Counted from the stretch's first letter, positions 15,750-23,641 are shown. The stretch is 64,000 nt of DNA from an uncultured Bacteroidota bacterium (GCA_937901965.1 CALGSW010000015.1:1-64000); one strand, 5' to 3'. Translations and numbers: made by a program. Notes: generated by a model from the sequence alone, not told the origin.

Positions 15750-16813
15750 GAAGAGTCAATCCCAAGAAGATAGGATTGGAGTATGACAAGGAGCATTTCA
15801 TCAGGGTAGAGAAGTATATCCGCCAGATTGAGATGCTCTTTGATACTACTGCCAACGAAGCAGTGAAGATAGTTTCCTCCATCTCTCCAGACATAACTAA
15901 ACCCTTTCGTATTGACGATTTCCCAGAGGTTAAAGCGAGGTTTGGCAGGTTGATGAACAAGTTCTCCTCCAACATGCTCTTTGTCGTTAAAAAGGCCACA
16001 AAATCGGAATGGTTGAAGGCTTGTGAAAAGAATGACGAAATGGTCAATCTCCTATCCAAGATAATGAAGATGGATGACAAGCTCAAGGGCAGATATAACA
16101 GCAGAAACCTACAAGCGTTGGAATCATTCCAACAGAGGAAGATGAATGGACTAAACCTTTCTGACAGGGTGTGGAACTATACCAGTCAGTTCAGGGGAGA
16201 GATAGAGATGGCTCTGGATCTTGGCTTGTTTGATGGTCGTTCAGCACAGGACTTGAGCAGAGATGTCCGTATGTATCTCAAAGAACCAAAGATGCTCTTC
16301 AGGAGGGTAGCAGACACAAGAGGAAGGCTTCATCTCTCCAAAAGGGCAAAGGAGTATTCGCCAGGAGGAGGAGTATATCGCAGTTCATACAAGAACGCCC
16401 TGAGGATGACAAGGACAGAGGTGAATATGGCTTACAGGATGTCTGACCACATCAGGTGGCAACAACTGGATTTCGTAGTGGGATATGAGGTGAAGAGGTC
16501 AAATAAGGTTTTCTCCTGCGACATATGTGAATCTCTCAAAGGCAGGTATCCTAAATCCTTTCTCTTCTTGGGATGGCATCCTCAATGTCGTTGTCAGGTG
16601 GTATCCATCCTTGCCACACAGCAGGAGTTTATCACTTACCAGAAGAAGGTACTGGCTGGGAAAGATGTTACACTCAAATCCAAGAATGAAATCAAAAAAC
16701 CTCCTAAAAACTTCAGTGACTGGTATCTTTCACACAAAGAGAAAATAGACTCATCCCCGAACCCTCCATACTTCATCAGAGAAAATAAGAATCACCTCCA
16801 TAGTGTCCAATAG
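15746..16813 (+). CDS. MuF-like minor head protein
   Basis: A 355-residue head morphogenesis protein. The C-terminal region has the Phage_Mu_F signature: ALRMTRTEVNMAYR, then CDICESLKG and HPQCRCQV, Cys/His residues that probably form a metal or structural site. It usually travels into the prohead with the portal. It is the last gene before the accessory block, so the head module is interrupted after it. Confidence 0.86.
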   Translation: MRRVNPKKIGLEYDKEHFIRVEKYIRQIEMLFDTTANEAVKIVSSISPDITKPFRIDDFPEVKARFGRLMNKFSSNMLFVVKKATKSEWLKACEKNDEMVNLLSKIMKMDDKLKGRYNSRNLQALESFQQRKMNGLNLSDRVWNYTSQFRGEIEMALDLGLFDGRSAQDLSRDVRMYLKEPKMLFRRVADTRGRLHLSKRAKEYSPGGGVYRSSYKNALRMTRTEVNMAYRMSDHIRWQQLDFVVGYEVKRSNKVFSCDICESLKGRYPKSFLFLGWHPQCRCQVVSILATQQEFITYQKKVLAGKDVTLKSKNEIKKPPKNFSDWYLSHKEKIDSSPNPPYFIRENKNHLHSVQ

Positions 16814-16860
16814 AACAATTAGTTGGGTGGATGAAAATGTTTTGAAAATGTTTTGAACTA

Positions 16861-16894
16861 TGCTTGTATTACAAGCACATTTTGCAGAAGTTTG
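16861..16894 (+). promoter_or_regulatory. Conserved phage upstream motif, copy 3, with possible promoter
   Basis: TGCTTGTATTACAAGCAC (16861-16878) shares its core with the elements at 8763 and 21217, and contains the 13-bp palindrome CTTGTA-T-TACAAG. If CTTG (16863-16866) is the -33 box, GAAGTTTG (16887-16894) lies at a 20-base spacing as a near-consensus -7. It would drive the accessory genes from 16928. Confidence 0.55.
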
Positions 16895-16927
16895 AATCAT
16901 AATTCAATAACAAAACAAATCAACACT

Positions 16928-17155
16928 ATGGAAGAGATGAACACTAAGTACGAGATGACAGAACAAAACAAAGACCTGTTTTTCAAGATAGCCGATAAGA
17001 TTGAGCAAGGCATCGCTGAAGACTCTGAATTAGGCTACTACATTGATTGTGAGTGTGTATTTGAGAAGGGAGCATTGAGTGAGTACATAGCAAGTTGCAT
17101 CCGTCAGGGTTACACCATCGGGATAGAGCCAAGTTGGACATTATTCATAAGATAA
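16928..17155 (+). CDS. Small hypothetical phage protein
   Basis: A 75-residue protein from ATG 16928 (an earlier ATG at 16859 lies inside the promoter motif and is unlikely). It begins MEEMNTKYEMTEQNKDLFFK and is acidic. No domain is recognised; it is first in the accessory operon, ahead of a DUF3846 gene. Confidence 0.6.
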   Translation: MEEMNTKYEMTEQNKDLFFKIADKIEQGIAEDSELGYYIDCECVFEKGALSEYIASCIRQGYTIGIEPSWTLFIR

Positions 17156-17173
17156 GTAGGGAGGGCAGAGACG

Positions 17174-17443
17174 ATGGCACAACACATTCTTACCACAGGA
17201 GAGGTTCAGGAGATAAAGCCACAGAACGGAGCATTCTTCAAGCTACACGAACTCAATGAATTCGTAGGTGGATACATAGAACTGGTTTACCTCTCAGACA
17301 ACAGACTAATGGTAGTGAACGAAGAAGGAAAGCTAATGGGACTACCAGTAAACATCAAAGCCACAAGAGAAGTGGTTATGTCAGGAATCAATGATATAAT
17401 AGTCGGAGATGTTTTGATATGCGATGACAATCAAATTCTTTAA
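17174..17443 (+). CDS. DUF3846 domain protein
   Basis: An 89-residue protein. FVGGYIELVYLSDNRLMVVN and EEGKLMGLPVNIKAT match DUF3846, a small domain frequent in phages, plasmids and polyvalent mobile-element proteins. The function is not established. Confidence 0.75.
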   Translation: MAQHILTTGEVQEIKPQNGAFFKLHELNEFVGGYIELVYLSDNRLMVVNEEGKLMGLPVNIKATREVVMSGINDIIVGDVLICDDNQIL

Positions 17444-17480
17444 AAAGCCGAAATCTCGGTTCTCATATCATTCCAAAGTG

Positions 17481-17510
17481 AAGGTGGTCTGGTCTAAATC
17501 CAGACTCCTT
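17481..17510 (+). other. RNA hairpin in intergenic gap
   Basis: AAGG-tg-GTCTGG, a seven-base loop, CCAGAC-t-CCTT: a 6-bp perfect stem plus a 4-bp outer stem across a small internal loop, in the 195-base gap between 17443 and 17639. No T-run follows, so it is not a clear intrinsic terminator. It could be a leader structure or a processing site. Confidence 0.35.
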
Positions 17511-17572
17511 CCGTAAAGATACAAATGCCTATGTAAATGTCTGTAAATCAATAGAAAATGGATGTTAAATAT

Positions 17573-17604
17573 TTTGGAAAATTAACCTTAACAAGTTAAG
17601 TTTG
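17573..17604 (+). promoter_or_regulatory. Bacteroidetes-type promoter
   Basis: TTTG (17573-17576), 20 bases, TAAGTTTG (17597-17604): a perfect match to both boxes. It would start transcription about 25-30 bases before the ATG at 17639 and drive the LPD29/RadC gene group. Confidence 0.75.
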
Positions 17605-17638
17605 AACTACTTAACAAAACCAAATTCAAAAACAGTTT

Positions 17639-17968
17639 ATGAGACAAAGCATTGTTAACGACCTCAAGATTGGAGTAAGATTGAGTGTAGAAATTCAAAA
17701 AGTTATTGAAAAAGCAGAGAAGACCACTGGTAGGCTGACTGGGTGTGATGAGTATGACATCAAAGTCCTTGCAAGTGGCCCATTCGCAGTTCACTTCTTT
17801 GCACCACCTGAAAAGTGTCAAGACTACTATTCTGAACTATTCAGTAAGCCTCTCTCGGAGATAAAGAAGGCATTTGACCCCGAGAAGATTATCTCCTTTC
17901 ATTTCAAGTTAGGCAGTCTGACAAAGAGAGAAGTGAAGATATTAAGAGACTATGCTAAATCCATCTAA
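17639..17968 (+). CDS. Hypothetical accessory phage protein
   Basis: A 109-residue protein without a recognised domain; it is mixed alpha/beta, with KVLASGPFAVHFFAPPEKC in the middle. The start context CAGTTTATG-AgACA is shared with the genes at 3867 and 18210. It is first in the unit behind the 17573 promoter. Confidence 0.6.
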   Translation: MRQSIVNDLKIGVRLSVEIQKVIEKAEKTTGRLTGCDEYDIKVLASGPFAVHFFAPPEKCQDYYSELFSKPLSEIKKAFDPEKIISFHFKLGSLTKREVKILRDYAKSI

Positions 17969-17978
17969 TCAAGAAGTT

Positions 17979-18188
17979 ATGACAACACTTGAAGTAGCAT
18001 TGAGAGAGACGCCAAGAGCATTTGACATCATTTCAGATGATAGATTCTTGAGAAGCAAGTTGAAACAGATAAGCACCAACGTATGGGCAATAACCCATAC
18101 CGGGACAGAGGATGAGAGAGAGGATTTCATTATGGAACTTGAATCAGCATTTCAGACAAGAGGCGTCAGCGATTTTGACATTTACTAA
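17979..18188 (+). CDS. Small hypothetical accessory protein
   Basis: A 69-residue acidic protein from ATG 17979, which avoids the overlap that the alternative ATG at 17952 would create with the previous gene. It begins MTTLEVALRETPRAFD. No domain is recognised; it lies in the same operon as LPD29 and RadC-like genes. Confidence 0.5.
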   Translation: MTTLEVALRETPRAFDIISDDRFLRSKLKQISTNVWAITHTGTEDEREDFIMELESAFQTRGVSDFDIY

Positions 18189-18209
18189 CCATTTCAAACA
18201 TTTCAGTTT

Positions 18210-18830
18210 ATGACAGACACAACATTCAAAGGACAGAATTACGACTCAAAATTGTCGTTAAAAGACATCGCAGCAAGGGTAAGAGCCTATGCAAAGGAGA
18301 AGTACCCAGATTGCACATTTTCGGTGACAAAGGATGGGTATAGGTCAATCTATATCCACCTTATGTCATCCCCATTCCAAGCGTTTAAAGGAGAGAATGA
18401 GAACGGTTATCTCCAACTAAACCAATACTACATAAAAGAGGATGATAGGCTCACAGAAGAGGCAAAGAAGGTAATAGCAGATATGTATGAATATCTGATG
18501 ACTTACAACTATGACGATTCAGATATAATGTCAGATTACTTCAGTGTGAACTTCTATTGCCACTTTGCTATAGGCAAATGGAATCAACCGTTCAGGATCA
18601 AGATTGAGAAAGAAGAAGACTTACTCCAAGTAGAGCCTATTGCTGAAGGGAAGAATCTGAAGTTGATTGAATACTCTACAAAGGCACTGGTAGTGGTAGG
18701 AGATACCAAGCCAGTGAAGGATAAACTCAAGGAGTTAGGAGGTAGATTCAACTTTAGGCTATGGTGTGGTTCAGGATGGGTGTTCCCGAAGAAGAGAGAG
18801 GAAGAGCTTAAATCATTACTAATGTCTTAA
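18210..18830 (+). CDS. LPD29 domain protein
   Basis: A 206-residue protein. The N-terminal SLKDIAARVRAYAKEKYPDC and FSVTKDGYRSIYIHL match LPD29, one of the domains found in large polyvalent proteins delivered with mobile DNA. The C-terminal 50 residues (ALVVVGDTKPVKDKLKELGG, then GSGWVFPKKREEEL) are a second small domain often paired with it. A role in protecting incoming DNA is suspected for the group but not shown. The stop overlaps the following reading frame. Confidence 0.75.
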   Translation: MTDTTFKGQNYDSKLSLKDIAARVRAYAKEKYPDCTFSVTKDGYRSIYIHLMSSPFQAFKGENENGYLQLNQYYIKEDDRLTEEAKKVIADMYEYLMTYNYDDSDIMSDYFSVNFYCHFAIGKWNQPFRIKIEKEEDLLQVEPIAEGKNLKLIEYSTKALVVVGDTKPVKDKLKELGGRFNFRLWCGSGWVFPKKREEELKSLLMS

Positions 18831-18844
18831 TGGGAGGAGAAGAA

Positions 18845-19294
18845 ATGAAACACTACAAAGGCTCAATCCCAGAGATAACCCTGAAGTATAAGACAGGAGA
18901 GATAAAGAAGGTTCAGATATCGTGTTCAAGAGATGCTTACATCTTTCTGAAGGAATTGTATGACCAAGACACCATTGAGTTAAATGAAACCTGCATTGCT
19001 TTGTTCCTCAATAGGGCAAACAACACCATAGGATGGTTTAAGGTCAGTCAGGGTGGTATAAATGCAACAGTGGTTGACAACAAGTTGATTGTTGCCACTG
19101 CCCTGAAGTGTGCCGCTTCTTCCATAATCCTTTCTCACAACCACCCAAGCGGAAATGCTAAGCCAGGAGAAACGGACAAGACAGCAACCAAAACTTTGAA
19201 GGATGCCTGTTCGTTATTTGACATCACTCTTCTTGACCATATCATTTGCACTTCCAAAGAATATTTCAGTTTTGCCGATGATGGATTGATTTAA
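18845..19294 (+). CDS. RadC-like JAB/MPN domain protein
   Basis: A 149-residue protein from ATG 18845 (a frame-consistent ATG at 18830 adds five residues). The JAB metalloprotease-like motif is intact: ILSHNHPSGNAKPGETD, with an upstream Glu region, as in mobile-element RadC proteins. The N-terminal HhH of chromosomal RadC is absent. It sits with LPD29 and DUF3846 genes in what looks like an anti-restriction or DNA-entry set; the true role of RadC is unresolved. Confidence 0.85.
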   Translation: MKHYKGSIPEITLKYKTGEIKKVQISCSRDAYIFLKELYDQDTIELNETCIALFLNRANNTIGWFKVSQGGINATVVDNKLIVATALKCAASSIILSHNHPSGNAKPGETDKTATKTLKDACSLFDITLLDHIICTSKEYFSFADDGLI

Positions 19295-19321
19295 TAACCA
19301 ATAAGTTTAATCGTAAAGAGT

Positions 19322-19477
19322 ATGAAAGACCAATTGAATTTAGCTTTACCAGAAGATTTACTTAAGTGTAGGCAACAAGCTTTGAAACTACGGAAGTATG
19401 GCTCACTTGAAGGACTTCACCCAGTGAGATTGGACAGCAGAACTGTTGTCTTTAAGAGGAAGAAACCAGTAGTTTAG
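19322..19477 (+). CDS. Small basic phage protein
   Basis: A 51-residue frame starting at ATG 19322, 27 bases after the radC-like gene and ending just ahead of a terminator. It is basic and begins MKDQLNLALPEDLLKCRQQA. No domain is recognised. Position between gene and terminator supports translation. Confidence 0.5.
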   Translation: MKDQLNLALPEDLLKCRQQALKLRKYGSLEGLHPVRLDSRTVVFKRKKPVV

Positions 19478-19496
19478 TCAAGGGCTATAACAAAAG

Positions 19497-19536
19497 AACA
19501 CCTGTCATTCTGAAGAGTGGCAGGTGTTTATTAATT
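19497..19536. terminator. Bidirectional terminator between convergent genes
   Basis: AACACCTG (19497-19504) pairs perfectly with CAGGTGTT (19521-19528), followed by a T-rich tail on the plus strand and CTTTTG on the minus strand. It separates the rightward RadC operon from the leftward Mrr pair. Confidence 0.75.
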
Positions 19537-19567
19537 ATGTGACGATAAGATTTATTCTCTTTGGGAA

Positions 19568-20062
19568 TCAAAATCCAAGAAATGATTTAGCAACAATAAA
19601 AGCAGAAAATTTAGCGAGGTCGTAAATTCCATTCATAATGAGCGTGTTAAGTATTGATTTTCCTAAGTTGAATTTAGTAACCTCATATTTACTTTGATGT
19701 AGTTTGAGAAAATCGTCAGGATTTAATTGAAACTCCTTGTTATCTTTTTTAAGAAGTTTGTTAATCCTTTTTACAACTCTTTTAGTTTGCCTTTCACTAA
19801 AAACCTGTTTGCTTGATAAATATAAATCTTCAATATAATCTATGCCAAGAGTGAGAAGGTTTATGTCCCTGTCTTTTGAGCGAATACTGATAAATGCTTT
19901 AGATGATAAGTAGCTTGCAATATCATCAGTTTCTTCATCTGATATACCGCAATCTTTGCCAATGTCGTACATAATGAAATACTTATTAGTGCTTCCATCG
20001 GCTAACATGTACAATCTTAAGAGGAAGTTATCCCTATTTCTCCTCTTTTTCTCAATGTCCAT
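19568..20062 (-). CDS. Hypothetical protein paired with Mrr-like nuclease
   Basis: A 164-residue protein. The N-terminal 80 residues (RDNFLLRLYMLADGSTNKYF, GISDEETDDIASYLSSKAFI) look like a winged helix, and the C-terminal 35 residues, ending in NGIYDLAKFSAFIVAKSFLG, are hydrophobic enough for a membrane or protein-docking helix. It starts 11 bases after the Mrr-like gene, so the two form a leftward operon. It may sense or regulate the nuclease (inference). Confidence 0.6.
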   Translation of the reverse strand: MDIEKKRRNRDNFLLRLYMLADGSTNKYFIMYDIGKDCGISDEETDDIASYLSSKAFISIRSKDRDINLLTLGIDYIEDLYLSSKQVFSERQTKRVVKRINKLLKKDNKEFQLNPDDFLKLHQSKYEVTKFNLGKSILNTLIMNGIYDLAKFSAFIVAKSFLGF

Positions 20063-20073
20063 GATTTTAAGAG

Positions 20074-20991
20074 TTATTCATTGCTTCCTAAAAAATAGAT
20101 TGGTTGTAGAGGGAGCATATTCTTATCATCGTCAGTCATCTTATAATAGAATTCTTGCCAAAGGTCAATAAATGTATCAATGTCAAGAAGGCGAATATGC
20201 CGATGGCTCTCTCTTGCAGAACGCTCTGCCTCAGAGGTAAAAGTACCAGATGTTACGAACAATCCAATATCTCCATCTTTGTTGAGTAGTCCTGTCAAAC
20301 TTCTTATATCATCTACTGGTATTGATGTGTCGGGCTTATGCTTTACCTGAACCTTTAGTCTTGGAGCAGTTGCACCAAGTGGGTCATTATATGCAATGAT
20401 ATCTAAACCTCCATCTTTTCCCTTTGGTGAAACAAAAGGAGTGTGATAATTCATAGCACGGAGAAGAGCGGCGACCATATCTTGAAACTCATAAGGATTC
20501 TTGCCCCTGATGAAATCTTTTATTCCTGCCTTTGCTTCTTCACGCAACGAGTCTAAGCTTGCCTTAATCGTTTGACTTTTGTCTAAATCAAGTTCTGTTG
20601 GTTCTTCTTCGCCTTTAGTTTTCTTCTGCTTATTATCTTCAGCCCAATGTTTGTATAGTTGGGAGGCTGTTTCAAGTAATTTCACAGGCCCTTTTTGGAT
20701 AGCCTTTTCTCCTTCATCTGTTAGATACCACACGCCCTTGTTTTTCCTCAAATAACCAGCTTTCATCGTGTCTATAGTGAAGAAATGTAGGATTGATTCC
20801 CATCTAACATATCCTGTCTTTTCGTATATTTCTTTCTCCCATTCAGATAATTCAACAGACTCCCTAATCTTGTTTACTACCTCTTTACCAGGCATACTAC
20901 CACCTGCGGCCTTCAGGATCTTGAATGCTTCGAATATCACTTTGACAGCAGTTTGTCTTGAAGGAGAAAGTTTTTCAATTTCGCTACTCAT
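20074..20991 (-). CDS. mrr: Mrr-type restriction endonuclease (type IV-like)
   Basis: A 305-residue protein with an N-terminal Mrr winged-helix domain (about residues 1-95, ending LTDEGEKAIQKG), a charged linker, and a C-terminal Mrr catalytic domain. The PD-(D/E)XK site is visible as GKDGGLDIIAYNDPLG followed by LKVQVKHK; the Q-x-K form is typical of Mrr. Mrr-like enzymes cut modified foreign DNA. Carried by the prophage on the opposite strand from its neighbours, it is likely a lysogenic defence gene against rival phages. Confidence 0.85.
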   Translation of the reverse strand: MSSEIEKLSPSRQTAVKVIFEAFKILKAAGGSMPGKEVVNKIRESVELSEWEKEIYEKTGYVRWESILHFFTIDTMKAGYLRKNKGVWYLTDEGEKAIQKGPVKLLETASQLYKHWAEDNKQKKTKGEEEPTELDLDKSQTIKASLDSLREEAKAGIKDFIRGKNPYEFQDMVAALLRAMNYHTPFVSPKGKDGGLDIIAYNDPLGATAPRLKVQVKHKPDTSIPVDDIRSLTGLLNKDGDIGLFVTSGTFTSEAERSARESHRHIRLLDIDTFIDLWQEFYYKMTDDDKNMLPLQPIYFLGSNE

Positions 20992-21054
20992 TGGATTGAA
21001 TATTTAGAATTATGGCGTCAAGTTACTAAATAATTTAATTGTTCTCCCTGATTA

Positions 21055-21085
21055 CTTGCGAGATATGTTTTGTTTATTATCTTTG
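21055..21085 (+). promoter_or_regulatory. Promoter for candidate small RNA
   Basis: CTTG (21055-21058), 19 bases, TATCTTTG (21078-21085): a perfect -7 box and three of four at -33. No credible coding frame begins between it and the terminator at 21161. Confidence 0.6.
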
Positions 21086-21091
21086 TCATTC

Positions 21092-21193
21092 AGAATTAAG
21101 GAGTTACTATTTCGTAACATAAATTCAAACTACACTAACCCCTTTTACTTAACTAAATATGAGGATTGTCCACTGGGCAGTCCTCTTTTTTTT
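21092..21193 (+). ncRNA. Candidate phage small RNA (about 100 nt)
   Basis: The interval from the expected start of the 21055-21085 promoter to the end of the strong terminator at 21161-21193 has no supported gene. The transcript would contain a small hairpin GTTAC-tatttc-GTAAC (about 21103-21118), an unstructured middle and the terminator stem. It lies between the leftward Mrr operon and the rightward capsid operon. It could instead be a leader or simply the end of read-through transcription. Confidence 0.5.
21161..21193 (+). terminator. Strong intrinsic terminator
   Basis: GAGGATTG (21161-21168) pairs with CAGTCCTC (21178-21185), an 8-bp stem with one G-T pair, followed by eight T residues (21186-21193). 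No plus-strand gene lies just upstream, the nearest being over 1.6 kb away, which points to a short RNA or to blocking of read-through from the early genes. Confidence 0.85.
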
Positions 21194-21216
21194 GATGTCA
21201 AAAACTTTCAATAAAA

Positions 21217-21251
21217 AGTGTTTGTATAACAAGCACCTATCACTAATTTCG
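21217..21251 (+). promoter_or_regulatory. Conserved phage motif, copy 2, and likely late promoter
   Basis: The 26-bp element 21217-21242 matches 8763-8788 with three differences. TTTG (21221-21224), 19 bases, TAATTTCG (21244-21251) give a near-consensus promoter overlapping it. It probably starts the scaffold/capsid transcript and is controlled by whatever binds the motif. Confidence 0.65.
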
Positions 21252-21303
21252 TGTTCAGAAAGAATCGGTTTCATAACAGGAACAAAAAGCACGAAGAGAG
21301 AGA

Positions 21304-21927
21304 ATGAAAACGAAAGTGATAGAGAGATTGAAACCCAAAGCAGCATCGTTGGGGTTCACAAAGAAAGAGCTTGAAGGTGTCACAGACATAATCGTCAGAA
21401 ACCTGCAAGAGGATGCTTCAGACGAATCTGTGGACGAGGAGATAGACAAAGCACTCCAGTTTCTTGAGATTTCGCAGTCAATGGCAAACAGAGTAATCAA
21501 TGCCAACATCACCAAAACAAAACAGCCAAAAGGAGAGGATAACACTTCTCCTGACAACGCTACTCAACAAAATGATGAGCCAGACTGGTTCAGAAAATAC
21601 AGAGAACAGCAAGAGCAGAGATTACAACAGCTTGAGAATGCTAAAATCTCAGAATCAAGAAGAGAGAGATTTGAGAAGAGCCTATCAGGATTACTTCCTA
21701 AACAGAAGGAAGACAGACTGAAAGACTTTGACAGGATGACCTTCAAAGATGAAGAGGATTTTCTAACATATCTGGAAGATAAATCAGCAATGGTGTCGGA
21801 GATAAATCAGGAACTGGCCAACGAAGGGCTTAGTAAGATGTCAGCACCGCCAGCAGGTACTTCAGCAAAGTCGTCAACAGATGAGTTCATTGAAAAGATG
21901 GTTCAACTAAACAAAAACGCAGAGTAA
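21304..21927 (+). CDS. Capsid scaffold-like protein
   Basis: A 207-residue, highly charged helical protein with a coiled-coil centre (QQEQRLQQLENAKISESRRE) and a Ser/Thr-rich C-terminus. Composition and position ahead of the capsid genes fit an assembly scaffold. No protease motif is seen. Confidence 0.65.
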   Translation: MKTKVIERLKPKAASLGFTKKELEGVTDIIVRNLQEDASDESVDEEIDKALQFLEISQSMANRVINANITKTKQPKGEDNTSPDNATQQNDEPDWFRKYREQQEQRLQQLENAKISESRRERFEKSLSGLLPKQKEDRLKDFDRMTFKDEEDFLTYLEDKSAMVSEINQELANEGLSKMSAPPAGTSAKSSTDEFIEKMVQLNKNAE

Positions 21928-21930
21928 ACA

Positions 21931-22515
21931 ATGGACTACAGAGAGACACCTCAAAGTGGGAAAAGCTATATCCATATGTGGGATGTAGCTTCAACCGAAG
22001 AGTTCAACGGAGGATTTGCCATTGAGAAATCCAACCTCCCTGCAACACAGGAGAAGGTACTCAAAGGCACATTTCTGAAGGTGGACTTCAACGAGAGAAT
22101 AGCAAGAGTAGTGAAGACAGCACAACTCGCAGAAGCTATTACAGCAGAGACAACTTCAGTGAAAGTGAAGAAAGGAGCAATGCTCATAAATGGAGACATA
22201 CTTGGTTCAGGAACAAAATCAGTGTCAGTGGCTAACCTTGACACTACTAACCCTGACTATGATACCTTCACCATCACAGCAGGAGCACTTGGAACAGTAT
22301 CGGCAGGTTCAGTACTGCAAGAGTATGCAGAAGCAGGATCAAGTAAGCCAGTAGTAAACCCAGATGGAATGGCATACACAGATTCAGCGATTGATGCCTT
22401 GCCATCCTGCACAGTGATATTCAAGGCTTTTGACATTCAGCCTTTGGCCTTACCACAGCCTTTGACATCAGCAATAGTCACAGCACTGAATAAGTGCCAA
22501 TTCATCATAAAATAG
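21931..22515 (+). CDS. Head decoration / head-fibre-like protein
   Basis: A 194-residue beta-rich protein between scaffold and major capsid. The N-terminal SYIHMWDVASTEEFNGGFAI and the Ala/Thr/Val-rich body resemble head fibre or decoration proteins of Bacteroidetes phages. The assignment rests on position and composition. Confidence 0.55.
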   Translation: MDYRETPQSGKSYIHMWDVASTEEFNGGFAIEKSNLPATQEKVLKGTFLKVDFNERIARVVKTAQLAEAITAETTSVKVKKGAMLINGDILGSGTKSVSVANLDTTNPDYDTFTITAGALGTVSAGSVLQEYAEAGSSKPVVNPDGMAYTDSAIDALPSCTVIFKAFDIQPLALPQPLTSAIVTALNKCQFIIK

Positions 22516-22529
22516 GGGGAGAGAGATAG

Positions 22530-23639
22530 ATGGACAAGAGAATAATTGACATCATACAAGAGCCAGTAGCGTTCAGTGCCTTCATCAATGAGAACATGAA
22601 AAACTCAACCTACAAGGTTGCGTGGAATGAAGAGATGAGTGTTGAATACGAGGCTTCCAAGAGCTTTGCAGAGCTCACAGCAGAGTACGCTGCTGCAATG
22701 GTAGGTACTGTTATTGACAGGAACTCACCAAGGCCAAAAAGAGATATGCCGAGTGTAGGGGAAATCTCCGGCACACTGGCACGATTCGGAGACGAGTGGC
22801 AAATCTCCAACGACAGACTGGAGAAATACTTCTACATGGAGGACAGATACCGCCAAGTGAGTAAAAACCTCACAGAGACACAGAAGAATGACCAGTACAA
22901 GAACATAGTGAAGTACCTGTTCAATCCTTATGAGTTAGCGGCTATAGCACCTCACAGAAGGATATGGGCACAATACCTTGAAGGGTTATCAGATGGTCAG
23001 GTAACACTCACCAAACACAACAACGAAGGTGGTTTGGTATGGAAGACAGCATTGCCAATAGGCATACAGAAAAACTCCCTTCGTGCAAAGGATGAGATTT
23101 GGTCAGAGAACACCCTTGAGACGATGGATGTGATTAGTGTCCTGAAGTATCAGGAGACATTAGCCAATAGTGCAGGTAAGTCAGTCCTCAAACACAGGGT
23201 AAGTGATGCTACTGCCTCACTCATTGAGCAGTGTAAGCAATTCAGAGACCTGATAGGTCTGAAGATGCTCAACATACAGACAAGCACCACTCCTGGCATA
23301 TCACTGGAGCATATTAACAACTACCTAAACTCAATCAGGATAGCACCTATTGAGGTGGTTAAGGAATTTGGTACTTATGCCAATGGGACAACCTTTTCTC
23401 TCTTCAAGGATGGAAGAGTCGTTTCTATGTGTGCTCCGAGAGTGGCTGTGCTGAAGGTATCAGACCCACTGGAGGCATTTGACCCTATCCCGAACAAAGT
23501 GTACACTTCGTTCTTTGACAACCTTATCTCCCAGTGGAGAGATAGCAAAGGTCGTTATGTGGCTTATGAGATGTTTGCCTTCCCTGCCTTCGTAGGAAGG
23601 GGAGATGTATTTATCCTTGATGTAACCAAGAAGGCTTAG
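22530..23639 (+). CDS. Major capsid protein
   Basis: A 369-residue protein, in size and place the major capsid protein of a siphovirus. It follows scaffold and decoration genes and precedes connector genes. FGDEWQISNDRLEKYFYMED in the N-terminal third and a beta-rich C-terminus (YVAYEMFAFPAFVGRGDVFI) fit an HK97-type fold. It forms the icosahedral shell. Confidence 0.8.
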   Translation: MDKRIIDIIQEPVAFSAFINENMKNSTYKVAWNEEMSVEYEASKSFAELTAEYAAAMVGTVIDRNSPRPKRDMPSVGEISGTLARFGDEWQISNDRLEKYFYMEDRYRQVSKNLTETQKNDQYKNIVKYLFNPYELAAIAPHRRIWAQYLEGLSDGQVTLTKHNNEGGLVWKTALPIGIQKNSLRAKDEIWSENTLETMDVISVLKYQETLANSAGKSVLKHRVSDATASLIEQCKQFRDLIGLKMLNIQTSTTPGISLEHINNYLNSIRIAPIEVVKEFGTYANGTTFSLFKDGRVVSMCAPRVAVLKVSDPLEAFDPIPNKVYTSFFDNLISQWRDSKGRYVAYEMFAFPAFVGRGDVFILDVTKKA

Positions 23640-23641
23640 TT

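Noticed and set aside
21159..21374. Plus-strand frame of 71 codons over the terminator
   Set aside because: It covers a strong terminator hairpin with eight Ts and overlaps the start of the scaffold gene in another frame.
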